From: RGIG8709 sp045537065
GTDB lineage: Bacteria > Bacillota > Clostridia > Monoglobales > Monoglobaceae
Assembly (NCBI GenBank): GCA_045537065.1
Contig: JAZSOT010000063.1
Location: forward strand, 1-40,500
DNA: 40,500 nt
Direction of reading: 5' to 3'
Shown: positions 24,225 through 31,410 of the stretch, in pieces
Layout: each line of letters starts with the position of its first letter
Position numbering within the stretch: the first letter of the stretch is position 1
Notes under the pieces: generated by a model
What the model saw: the letters and a program-made list of their open reading frames with translations, nothing else
The model's database searches: none
Told to the model about the DNA's origin: nothing
Position numbers and translations under genes: made by a program

Positions 24225-24594
24225 AATAAAAAGAGAAGTGACCTCTGACTGCCTTTCTCATGCAAGCAATCAGAGGTCACTTCTGTTCACTCTTTGTATC
24301 TAACATCATTTGGTTATCCTCTCTTTCCTTGTCTGTCTTCCTAAACCCTCCTGCAAATCATCAACCCTATCTCTCTTCTCTTTCTTCGGTTAAACCACCT
24401 TGAGGTTTTATTGCGGTGTTTCAAAAGACGAGGGGTATTGACTTTTTAAGCTTTCCTGATTTGACTTTTTTCATTTCCTTTCAATCTATATAAAGCGTAG
24501 CACCGCCGTGTTTTATTACCTTATTTTCTCAAATCAGCCTTTGCTTATTTAAAAGTCTTTCTTACTTTTTCATTGGACTCTCCTCCCTTTTCTT
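24225..24594 (-). ncRNA. Candidate structured non-coding RNA (about 370 nt), class not identified
   Basis: No convincing protein gene lies here, but there is a complete RNA transcription unit on the minus strand. Downstream of a good promoter, GACUUUU (24557-24551) pairs with AAAAGUC (24446-24440), UAAGC (24547-24543) with GCUUA (24451-24447), and CUGAUUUGA (24537-24529) with UCAAAUCAG (24464-24456). This makes one long irregular stem. GCGGUG (24506-24501) inside its loop is complementary to CACCGC (24418-24413) outside it, a possible pseudoknot. The unit ends in a 15-bp terminator. Apart from two very short start-stop frames it is non-coding. It is not tmRNA, RNase P RNA or SRP RNA by sequence; the raiA class is one known candidate to test. 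Confidence 0.6.
24234..24284 (-). terminator. Long terminator hairpin of the candidate RNA
   Basis: AGAAGTGACCTCTGA on the minus strand (24284-24270) pairs perfectly over 15 bp with 24248-24234. The loop-proximal bases extend the stem further with G-U pairs, and CTTTTTATTTT follows. It is the strongest terminator in the window. Confidence 0.9.
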
Positions 24595-24600
24595 GATTTA

Positions 24601-24629
24601 ATAATAACACACTTTTAACCCTTTTTCAA
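24601..24629 (-). promoter_or_regulatory. SigA-type promoter of the candidate RNA
   Basis: On the minus strand TTGAAA (24629-24624), 17 bases, then TATTAT (24606-24601) with an upstream TG (extended -10). The start of transcription would be near 24594. Confidence 0.75.
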
Positions 24630-24704
24630 TTGACAATTTTTGAAAAGTAACCCTCTCTTTTTTAGGCATTAGAGAGAAAATTTTTTAACATTTTAAAAAA
24701 CATA

Positions 24705-24734
24705 TTTACAAAACACATATTCTTATGATATAAT
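24705..24734 (+). promoter_or_regulatory. Plus-strand promoter with no gene behind it
   Basis: TTTACA (24705-24710), 18 bases, then TATAAT (24729-24734) with TG one base before it. The transcript would start near 24741 and meet the terminator at 24763-24790, giving an RNA of only about 55 nt. Confidence 0.5.
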
Positions 24735-24762
24735 GAAATAGTTGAGTGCTAAAAAACATACG

Positions 24763-24790
24763 AAAAGGATGAGGAACCCCTCATCCTTTT
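24763..24790. terminator. Bidirectional terminator after rseP
   Basis: AAAAGGATGAGG (24763-24774) pairs with CCTCATCCTTTT (24779-24790) around AACC. It ends the comEC-dxr-rseP run on the minus strand and any transcript from 24705-24734 on the plus strand. Confidence 0.9.
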
Positions 24791-25839
24791 TATTTTATCA
24801 ATCTGACTATATCATTCCATGTTGCAAACACCATAAGAGCAATCAAGAACACAAAGCCTATAAAATGAACCACTCCCTCTTTTTCAGGGGGAATAGGTTT
24901 TCTTCTTACTGCCTCAACAAGAGTAAAGAAAATTCTTCCGCCGTCAAGTGCCGGAATAGGCAAAAGATTCATAAGTCCGATATTAACAGAAATAAAGCTT
25001 GCAAGGAACATAAGATTTAAAAATCCTATTACCCCTCCGCCCCCCGCCTGAGCAGATTCATTCATAGCAGAAACAACTCCCACGGGGCCTGACATATCAT
25101 TAAGACCTGCCTCTCCGCTGAATAACATTCCAAGAGATACAAAAACCAGTTTTCCCATCCAGACGGTCTCAAAAAATGACTCTCTCAAAACCGTAAGTAT
25201 AGTTGGTTTTACAACCTTTGATGTGAAGCCAACGAGATATGCCTTCGTTCCGTCTGTATATTCCTGCAGGTATGGGTTGATTTCCTTTGAAATAATTTCC
25301 CCGTCTCTCTTTACTGTCAACGTTACAGGTTTTTCACCATTTTGTTGCATAGCAAAATTAACATCTTTTATTATATTGACCCTTGTGTTATTTACCTTTA
25401 TAATTTTGTCTCCCGGCTTTAAAAATTCTGCCGCTTCTGAATTTTCCAGAACTGAATCAACAACCGGTATAGCAACTCCCTTTGCAATTCCTGATGTTAC
25501 AGATAGTAGAATAAGGCAGATAACAAAGCCAAGCACAATATTCATAAAAGCACCTGCCGCTAAAATAACAAGTTTTTGATACCATGGCTTATTGCCGAGT
25601 GCTCCCTCATCATCGCTTTTTTCGTCTTCCCCCTCCATTGCACAAAAACCACCCATAGGGATAAGACACAGAGAATATTTTATTCCGTTTTTCTCCCTCG
25701 AAAAAATTCTCGGTCCCATTCCTATAGCAAATTCGTGAACCTTGACACCAAACATTCTTGCCGATAAAAAATGGCCAAGTTCGTGAACAAACACTATAAG
25801 AGAGAAAATAAATATGGCAAAAATTATTGTCCAAATCAT
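24790..25839 (-). CDS. rseP: Site-2 intramembrane zinc metalloprotease RseP/RasP
   Basis: This 349-residue membrane protease has the zinc motif HELGH (His19, Glu20, His23) in the first helix. A PDZ domain lies at about 115-205 (containing FLKPGDKIIKVNNTRV), and the third conserved motif MNLLPIPALDGGR in the C-terminal membrane part. Relatives cleave anti-sigma factors and leftover signal peptides in the membrane. It overlaps dxr by four bases (ATGA), the common dxr-rseP coupling, though cdsA is missing upstream. Confidence 0.95.
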   Translation of the reverse strand: MIWTIIFAIFIFSLIVFVHELGHFLSARMFGVKVHEFAIGMGPRIFSREKNGIKYSLCLIPMGGFCAMEGEDEKSDDEGALGNKPWYQKLVILAAGAFMNIVLGFVICLILLSVTSGIAKGVAIPVVDSVLENSEAAEFLKPGDKIIKVNNTRVNIIKDVNFAMQQNGEKPVTLTVKRDGEIISKEINPYLQEYTDGTKAYLVGFTSKVVKPTILTVLRESFFETVWMGKLVFVSLGMLFSGEAGLNDMSGPVGVVSAMNESAQAGGGGVIGFLNLMFLASFISVNIGLMNLLPIPALDGGRIFFTLVEAVRRKPIPPEKEGVVHFIGFVFLIALMVFATWNDIVRLIK

Positions 25840-26978
25840 TTAATATATTCCTTTCTGACTGCATCATTCACTTCTATAATTTTATCCAGTGTGGGATTTT
25901 CTATATTTTTATATTCATTCATTGTTTTTTCAACATAATCTGCAATTTCAAGAAATTTTATCTTGCCATCTAAAAACGCATACACTGCATTTTCGTTTGC
26001 CGCATTCATAACAGTTGGCATAATGCCACCCATCTTTCCCGCTTTCTTTGCAAGTTTTAAAAGTCTGAATGTATCTTCATCCGGCTCATAAAAAGTGAGT
26101 TTTGCAAGCTTTTTAAGATCAAGTGGCTCATCTTTTGACGAAAGTCTTTCAGGATATGTGAATGCATACTGAATAGGATGTGTCATAGATGGATTTGACA
26201 TCTGAGCAATAACAGACTTATCTTCAAATTCCACCGCCGAATGAACTATGCTTTCTCTGTGAACAACAACTTCTATATCTTCAATATCTGCATCAAAAAG
26301 CCATTTCGCCTCCAGAATTTCAAGACCCTTATTCATTAAAGTTGCACTATCAATTGATATCTTTGCCCCCATTGACCAAGTGGGATGTTTGAGTGCATCA
26401 GCCTTTGTTACATTTTTAAGTTCTTCTCTTGTTTTTCCAAAAAAAGGCCCTCCAGATGCTGTAAGTAAAATCCTGCGGAATTTTTTATTATTATTTGCCT
26501 GAAGACACTGAAAAATTGCAGAATGCTCGCTATCTACAGGAAGAAGCTTAACTCCTGTTTTTTTTATCCTGTCCATAAAAAGACTGCCTGCCGCAACCAA
26601 AGTTTCCTTATTCGCAAGAGCAATATTTTTGCCTGCATCTATTGCTGCAAAAGCTGACTTTAAACCTGAAAAACCAACTATGGACGCAAGAGTTGTGTCT
26701 GCACTTTCCTCTGTTGCCACATCAAAAAGACCTTCGTCTCCGCAGGAAACTTTAATAGGCAAATCGCTGAGGGCAAGCTTCAATTCAGTATATTTTTCCT
26801 TATCGGCAGTTGCAACAACTTTCGGCATAAACTTTCTTGCCTGTTCTTCCACAAGTTTTATATTCTGATTACAGCTTATTGCACATACCTCTATTTTTTT
26901 ATAATCCTTTATGCTCTCAACAACCCTAAGGGCCTGAGTACCTATAGACCCTGTTGAGCCCAATATAGACAGCTTCAT
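25836..26978 (-). CDS. dxr: 1-deoxy-D-xylulose 5-phosphate reductoisomerase
   Basis: This 380-residue enzyme makes 2-C-methyl-D-erythritol 4-phosphate in the non-mevalonate isoprenoid pathway. Diagnostic blocks: GSTGSIGTQALRV (NADPH binding, 7-19), LANKETLVAAG, LPVDSEHSAIFQCL (metal-binding Asp and Glu), LTASGGPF, and KISIDSATLMNKGLE. It has its own promoter upstream, inside the end of the comEC-like gene. Confidence 0.97.
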   Translation of the reverse strand: MKLSILGSTGSIGTQALRVVESIKDYKKIEVCAISCNQNIKLVEEQARKFMPKVVATADKEKYTELKLALSDLPIKVSCGDEGLFDVATEESADTTLASIVGFSGLKSAFAAIDAGKNIALANKETLVAAGSLFMDRIKKTGVKLLPVDSEHSAIFQCLQANNNKKFRRILLTASGGPFFGKTREELKNVTKADALKHPTWSMGAKISIDSATLMNKGLEILEAKWLFDADIEDIEVVVHRESIVHSAVEFEDKSVIAQMSNPSMTHPIQYAFTYPERLSSKDEPLDLKKLAKLTFYEPDEDTFRLLKLAKKAGKMGGIMPTVMNAANENAVYAFLDGKIKFLEIADYVEKTMNEYKNIENPTLDKIIEVNDAVRKEYIK

Positions 26979-27022
26979 ATAATATTATGCCTTTCTTTGG
27001 TAATTTTATGTTCTAAATACTC

Positions 27023-27051
27023 ATTATACATTAGTTTATTTTATTTTTCAA
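27023..27051 (-). promoter_or_regulatory. SigA-type promoter for dxr-rseP
   Basis: On the minus strand TTGAAA (27051-27046), 17 bases, then TATAAT (27028-27023). The -35 box lies in the last codons of the comEC-like gene. Confidence 0.8.
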
Positions 27052-28609
27052 GTCTTATATTTATGTATTTAAGAAGTATGAATATTCCTATGGAAAATGC
27101 AACCGAATAAATATATGCTCCCGCAGATACATAACCAAATTCCAAAGTGCCTGCATTACAGTTTTGAAAAAACTCCGCAGTATTATTGACAATAATCAAA
27201 AAAGGCTCCGTCAAATACCTTAGAACATTCAGTGAAATCCAGGGAAATATATAATAAAACATACAGGAAAGCCCGCTTAGTGCAAAAATCACAGTCACGG
27301 ACAAAATTATCCATATATTGGTTATAATTGATGTAAAATTTACTGAGCTGAAAAAATAAAGACAAATGGGCATTGTTCCCAAAAATGCAGAAACAGAAAG
27401 GTTTACGCTTTCTGTTATAAATGAAGGAATATAATTTAGAGGTTTTATATTTAAGACTATGTTTTTAAACAATCCGCTGTATATTGCTATCCCAAGGGTT
27501 GCACCAAATGAAAGTAAAAATCCAGCAGTAAATAATTTATATGGGTTATATGCCAGAATAATAAAGGCTGAGAAAAATAAAGAAGCTAAAATATCATACT
27601 CCCGTTTAAGATAAAAAGCACTTATGCGAACACCTATCATAATTGCAGCTCTGAGAGCTGATGCTGTGTAGCCCGCAACTCCGCAAAAGGCAAAAACAAC
27701 TATTATTCCCAAGACAGAAATAATAGTTTTGTTAACCCTCATCTTTTCAAGTATGTATGCAATAAGCAGATACAAAAGAGAAACATGAAGCCCTGACACC
27801 GCAACGGTGTGGGCAAAGCCTCCGCTCCTGAACCCGCTGTGGAGATATTCAGAAAAGTCTGCCGTATCCCCTGTCAGAATACCCGTTACTATAGCCATAT
27901 ACGCAGGATTATATCCGAATATATTCTTAACCGCCGTTTTTATGCTGACCTTAAGCCTTTGACCAAATGTTATTTTCTTTACAACACCATCGTCATTTTC
28001 TATTCTTATACAAGCAGTAGAATACACAGAGGTTAATATATTATCACTTTTTTGATTTATTACAAATTCATTATCGGAGCTAAAAGGCTTTCCGTAAAAC
28101 TCAACATAGTCGCCTGGGAGTATCTCTCGAAATCCGTCCTTTTCATAATAGAGAGATATATTTTCTCCAAGCTCCTTTTTCTCATTGTTTATCTCATAAT
28201 CCAAAACAAATACGGAAAGTGTCTTTAACTTTTCGTCAACAGAGGTGGAATCACTAACTGCTATTCCTGTATATAATGCCTCCTCTGAAGAAAGCTTTCT
28301 GGACCTTTCGGAAAAGCTATAGTCAAACCCGCCTATTCTGAGCATTCCAAAAAGAATAAAGATTGAAACAATTAAACAAAGACGAAGATAGCCTGACAAT
28401 TTTTCACCTTTAATTTTCTTTATAATGAAAATAGTCAGAATAATAAAAAGTAGTATAGAAAGAAAAACATAAACATATAGAAAAACCGCTATGTCCGCCA
28501 AATATAAAACAATACCCGTCATAAACCCCAAAGTTATGCAAATCATATATCTTATGGGGCTGTTTATCCACAGATGTATTTTATTTAGCATATCTTTAAT
28601 TTCTTTCAT
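27041..28609 (-). CDS. comEC: ComEC/Rec2-family competence membrane protein, without the C-terminal hydrolase domain
   Basis: The 522-residue polytopic protein has an N-terminal DUF4131-type region with a soluble OB-like domain (about 90-195), then the Competence domain. The signature HTVAVSGLHVSLLYLL falls at about 265-280, and ALRAAIMIGVRISAFYLKREYD follows. ComEC imports single-stranded DNA through the membrane. Full-length ComEC proteins (about 750 residues) end in a beta-lactamase-fold nuclease domain, which is missing here; the protein stops after the last membrane helix. comEA is not adjacent. Confidence 0.85.
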   Translation of the reverse strand: MKEIKDMLNKIHLWINSPIRYMICITLGFMTGIVLYLADIAVFLYVYVFLSILLFIILTIFIIKKIKGEKLSGYLRLCLIVSIFILFGMLRIGGFDYSFSERSRKLSSEEALYTGIAVSDSTSVDEKLKTLSVFVLDYEINNEKKELGENISLYYEKDGFREILPGDYVEFYGKPFSSDNEFVINQKSDNILTSVYSTACIRIENDDGVVKKITFGQRLKVSIKTAVKNIFGYNPAYMAIVTGILTGDTADFSEYLHSGFRSGGFAHTVAVSGLHVSLLYLLIAYILEKMRVNKTIISVLGIIVVFAFCGVAGYTASALRAAIMIGVRISAFYLKREYDILASLFFSAFIILAYNPYKLFTAGFLLSFGATLGIAIYSGLFKNIVLNIKPLNYIPSFITESVNLSVSAFLGTMPICLYFFSSVNFTSIITNIWIILSVTVIFALSGLSCMFYYIFPWISLNVLRYLTEPFLIIVNNTAEFFQNCNAGTLEFGYVSAGAYIYSVAFSIGIFILLKYINIRLEK

Positions 28610-28667
28610 CTTTGTTCTTCTTTCAACTTAGTTTTACTTTAATATTTCATTCATAACAACACCTCTT

Positions 28668-28696
28668 ATTCTAACATAAAAAATTTGGATAGTCAA
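28668..28696 (-). promoter_or_regulatory. SigA-type promoter for the comEC-like gene, with a 6-codon leader frame
   Basis: On the minus strand TTGACT (28696-28691), 17 bases, then TAGAAT (28673-28668) preceded by TG. The leader carries GAGGTG and an ATG at 28650 opening a six-codon frame before the comEC start at 28609. The box lies just upstream of the divergent truncated sigG. Confidence 0.75.
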
Positions 28697-28700
28697 TTTA

Positions 28701-28740
28701 TTTCACCAAATGATATTCGTCCCAATGATTATTGGTGAAA
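28701..28740. repeat. Inverted repeat at the sigG truncation point
   Basis: TTTCACCAA (28701-28709) and TTGGTGAAA (28732-28740) are a perfect 9-bp inverted repeat with a 22-bp gap. The right arm is part of the conserved sigG coding sequence; the left arm lies just outside the region of homology. Confidence 0.7.
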
Positions 28741-29210
28741 TAAGAAGATATTTAAGAGACAACACATCAATAAGAGTCAGCCGTTCTATGCGCGATATAG
28801 CATACAAGGCACTCGCCGTTAAGGAACAGCTTATAAACAAAAACTCAAAGGAGCCCACCGCAAAGGAAATTGCAAAGGAGCTTGGGCTTGATGAAAGGGA
28901 TGTTTCAAATGCACTTGATGCGATTTTAGACCCTGTTTCTCTTCACGAGCCTGTTTACCACGACGGCGGAGACGCTATTTTTGTTATGGACCAAGTGAAA
29001 GACGAAAAAAATTCGGACGAGCTATGGACAGAGGAAATTTCCCTTAGGCAGGCTCTCAGGAAAATCCCGGAAAGGGAGCGAAACATTGTTAATTTAAGAT
29101 TTTTTCTGGGAAGAACCCAGATGGAAATTGCAGACGAAATCGGCATTTCTCAAGCTCAGGTTTCAAGGCTTGAAAAAAACGCACTATCACATTTAAGAAA
29201 ATACTTGTAA
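28710..29210 (+). CDS. sigG: SigG-type sporulation sigma factor, truncated at the N terminus (probable pseudogene or half gene)
   Basis: The 166 residues match the second half of SigG/SigF. VPMIIGEIRRYLRD appears at once, then IRVSRSMRDIAYKAL (region 3), DPVSLHEPVYHDGGD, and region 4 (QMEIADEIGISQAQVSRLEK). SigG is normally about 255 residues. The first 95 or so, carrying the core-binding and -10-recognition helices, are absent. There is an in-frame stop just upstream, no ribosome binding site before ATG 28710, and the only nearby promoter points the other way. The remaining frame is intact and conserved. As it stands it could not act as a normal sigma factor. Confidence 0.85.
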   Translation: MIFVPMIIGEIRRYLRDNTSIRVSRSMRDIAYKALAVKEQLINKNSKEPTAKEIAKELGLDERDVSNALDAILDPVSLHEPVYHDGGDAIFVMDQVKDEKNSDELWTEEISLRQALRKIPERERNIVNLRFFLGRTQMEIADEIGISQAQVSRLEKNALSHLRKYL

Positions 29211-29218
29211 AAAATCAA

Positions 29219-29247
29219 GGGGCTGTTAAAATCATTTTAACAGCCCC
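29219..29247. terminator. Bidirectional terminator after the sigG fragment
   Basis: GGGGCTGTTAA (29219-29229) pairs with TTAACAGCCCC (29237-29247), with the stem potentially longer. It separates the convergent sigG fragment and the small minus-strand gene. Confidence 0.85.
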
Positions 29248-29253
29248 TGTTTC

Positions 29254-29436
29254 TTATATTATATTGTGCATTGCATTATTAAATGAACGGTTTAACTTTC
29301 TGTTCATTTTTTTAATTACTCTGCTTGCCTTACAGCAATTTTTATACATATCCTTTTTATCCATTGGGTTAACAACCATGGAAAGGGCAACCCCTGCGGC
29401 AACCCCCAAAATCACTCCTGCTGAAAAATTTTGCAT
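29254..29436 (-). CDS. Small YtxH-like protein (hypothetical)
   Basis: This 60-residue protein has one Gly/Ala-rich membrane-like helix (SAGVILGVAAGVALSMVV, about 5-22), followed by a basic tail (KKMNRKLNRS). The pattern recalls YtxH-type small proteins. ATG 29436 is preceded by AGGTGA at good spacing; an in-frame GTG at 29445 overlaps that site. The gene follows the PRC-barrel-like gene almost immediately. Confidence 0.65.
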   Translation of the reverse strand: MQNFSAGVILGVAAGVALSMVVNPMDKKDMYKNCCKASRVIKKMNRKLNRSFNNAMHNII

Positions 29437-29441
29437 ATATC

Positions 29442-29897
29442 TCACCTGCCTTTCATTATTTTTTTATATATAAGCATTTCAATTTCTTCGCTCTCCGGCT
29501 GAAAATATGTTTTTCTTCCCACCGGCAAGGGCGCGGCAATAAAATCTGTTATTTCTCCTATCTCCGCATCAAAACAGACATCACGGATTTTTAGACGCTT
29601 TCCTGTGAAATAAAAAGGCTTTTTTCTAAGTGTCCCAAACTCAAGGGGATAATGTTTTTTATTATCAATTGCTCTTGGTTTTACACCCTCTTTTAAAAAA
29701 ATACTATCTCCTGATTTTTCCAAATCCATTATACCAACCTTATAAAAAACAGGTATTAAGCTGACCGTCGAAAGGATTGCGGACTCTACCATTTTTCCGT
29801 CCTCCGAAAAAACAAAATCTGCAATTTTCGCCCACGGTCTTATGGCATTTTTTTCGTAAACTTCTTTATTTATCAGCTTTTTTATACTTTCTGTCAA
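29442..29897 (-). CDS. PRC-barrel-like protein (hypothetical)
   Basis: This protein of about 151 residues has two similar beta-rich segments, KIADFVFSEDGKMVES and KIRDVCFDAEIGEITDF, which suggests a double PRC-barrel. The assignment is tentative. Start choice: GTG 29906 directly abuts AAAGGA, whereas TTG 29897 is eight bases after AAAGGAG and is preferred. No signal peptide or membrane helix is seen. It forms a pair with the small YtxH-like gene. Confidence 0.55.
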   Translation of the reverse strand: MTESIKKLINKEVYEKNAIRPWAKIADFVFSEDGKMVESAILSTVSLIPVFYKVGIMDLEKSGDSIFLKEGVKPRAIDNKKHYPLEFGTLRKKPFYFTGKRLKIRDVCFDAEIGEITDFIAAPLPVGRKTYFQPESEEIEMLIYKKIMKGR

Positions 29898-30000
29898 ATT
29901 CCGCACTCCTTTCTTTTATATTATTTACATCATAAATTAAAAAATGTTATGAAAAATTTACATTTTTAAAAAATATTATGGGCTAAAGCCCAAAAAATCC

Positions 30001-30029
30001 TTGACGTAATCGGTTTTTTGTTGTATTAT
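30001..30029 (+). promoter_or_regulatory. SigA-type promoter for the DUF1015-hom-thrB-lysC run
   Basis: TTGACG (30001-30006), 17 bases, TATTAT (30024-30029), about 37 bases before the start codon. No T-box or riboswitch is visible; the leader is too short for one. Confidence 0.8.
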
Positions 30030-30065
30030 GTAGTAATAGATAATTTCTTATAAGGGGGTAATCTT

Positions 30066-31379
30066 ATGGCAGTTATTTTACCATTTTGCGGACTTAGATA
30101 TAACAGTGAAAAATTTTCTGATTTAGCTTCTGTTACCGCACCTCCTAATGAGACAATTTCAGAAGAGTATTATCAGCAACTATGCGATAAAAGTGAATAT
30201 AATATAGCACGGCTGGGTTATTGCGAAAAATATAACGAAACCCCCACAGAAGAGCTATATCAAAACAGCAACGCTCTTCTTAAAGCTTGGGTTGATGATG
30301 GTATTTTGCTCCGTGATACTAAGCCTTCTATTTACATCTATGAGCAAAGATTTGTTATGAAAAACAATCTTCAGTCTCTTAAAGGTATTATCTGCCTTGT
30401 TAAAATAGAAGATTATGACAAAAAGGTTATCCTTCCCCATCAAAAGTCATCAAAACACGGCACAAAACATCCGCTAAATTTACTCCGTGCCACAAAGGCT
30501 AATATAAGCCCTATATTTTCACTTTATAATGACAGCGATATTTCCATTTCTTCAATTATCGTTGCAAATTCTTCAAAAAAGCCTGATGTTACCTTTGAAA
30601 CAGAAGAGGGCATTACTCAGAATTTGTGGCTTATCGAAGATGAAGACACCATAAATCAACTTCAGGAATGCTTTAAAGATAAACAGCTTTTTCTTGCTGA
30701 CGGACATCACAGATACGCAAGCTGTCTAAAATATAAAAACGAAATGCACGAAAAGGAAAAAAGTGAAGCCGAGGCATATTATGACTTTACAATGATGGCA
30801 ATTATGCCTATGTACAGCAGCGGACTTTTCGTTCTTCCGACTCACAGACTTGTGAGAGAAATTGAACACTTTGACGAAAACATTCTTATAAATATGCTTA
30901 CGGAAGATTTTAAGGTTTCAAGAATCCATTTTACATCCGAAGATTATGACAAGGTTATTATTGACCGCATATCCGATGTTATAGATGAAAAATATTTTGG
31001 ACTTTACACGGGCGGAGATTACTACTATCTCTTAAAACCCCATTCCCTTGAAACGGAAACAAAAAAGAACTCTGAAAAATCTTCAACAAGTATTTTAAAA
31101 AGCATTGAGGCAAATCTTTTAAACACCTCAATACTTGAAAAACATTTGGGCATTTCAAAAGAAGACTTAGAAGAAAACAAATTTATTTCATATACAAGAA
31201 GTGCAGAAGAAGCAATTCATCAGGTCCAGATAGGGAATTATCAATGTGCGTTCTTCCTTAACTCCACAAGAGTTGACGAACTGAGATGCGTTGCCGAGGC
31301 AGGAAAAATGATGCCTCTTAAATCCACTTTCTTCTGGCCTAAAACCATCACTGGGCTTGTGATAAACAGCCCCGAATAA
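30066..31379 (+). CDS. DUF1015 family protein
   Basis: This 437-residue soluble protein belongs to the widespread DUF1015 family. It has an N-terminal ILPFCGLRYN with PPNETIS, a YEQRF segment, a basic region (LPHQKSSKHGTKHPLNLL) at about 122-139, and the strongly conserved FLADGHHRYASCLKY at about 212-226. Its biochemical role is not established as far as I know. It is the first gene of a unit ending with hom, thrB and lysC, so a role linked to threonine or serine metabolism is possible. AAGGGGGT precedes ATG 30066. Confidence 0.85.
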   Translation: MAVILPFCGLRYNSEKFSDLASVTAPPNETISEEYYQQLCDKSEYNIARLGYCEKYNETPTEELYQNSNALLKAWVDDGILLRDTKPSIYIYEQRFVMKNNLQSLKGIICLVKIEDYDKKVILPHQKSSKHGTKHPLNLLRATKANISPIFSLYNDSDISISSIIVANSSKKPDVTFETEEGITQNLWLIEDEDTINQLQECFKDKQLFLADGHHRYASCLKYKNEMHEKEKSEAEAYYDFTMMAIMPMYSSGLFVLPTHRLVREIEHFDENILINMLTEDFKVSRIHFTSEDYDKVIIDRISDVIDEKYFGLYTGGDYYYLLKPHSLETETKKNSEKSSTSILKSIEANLLNTSILEKHLGISKEDLEENKFISYTRSAEEAIHQVQIGNYQCAFFLNSTRVDELRCVAEAGKMMPLKSTFFWPKTITGLVINSPE

Positions 31380-31410
31380 CATAAGAATTTTTGAAAGGAT
31401 TGTTTAACAT

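Noticed and set aside
29979..29992. Terminator hairpin TGGGCTAAAGCCCA before the DUF1015 operon promoter
   Set aside because: The stem is short and lacks a convincing T tract on either strand in the direction of a preceding gene.
31380..31410. A T-box or threonine attenuator before hom
   Set aside because: The gap after the DUF1015 gene is only 31 bases, and the leader before 30066 is about 30 bases, too short for either.
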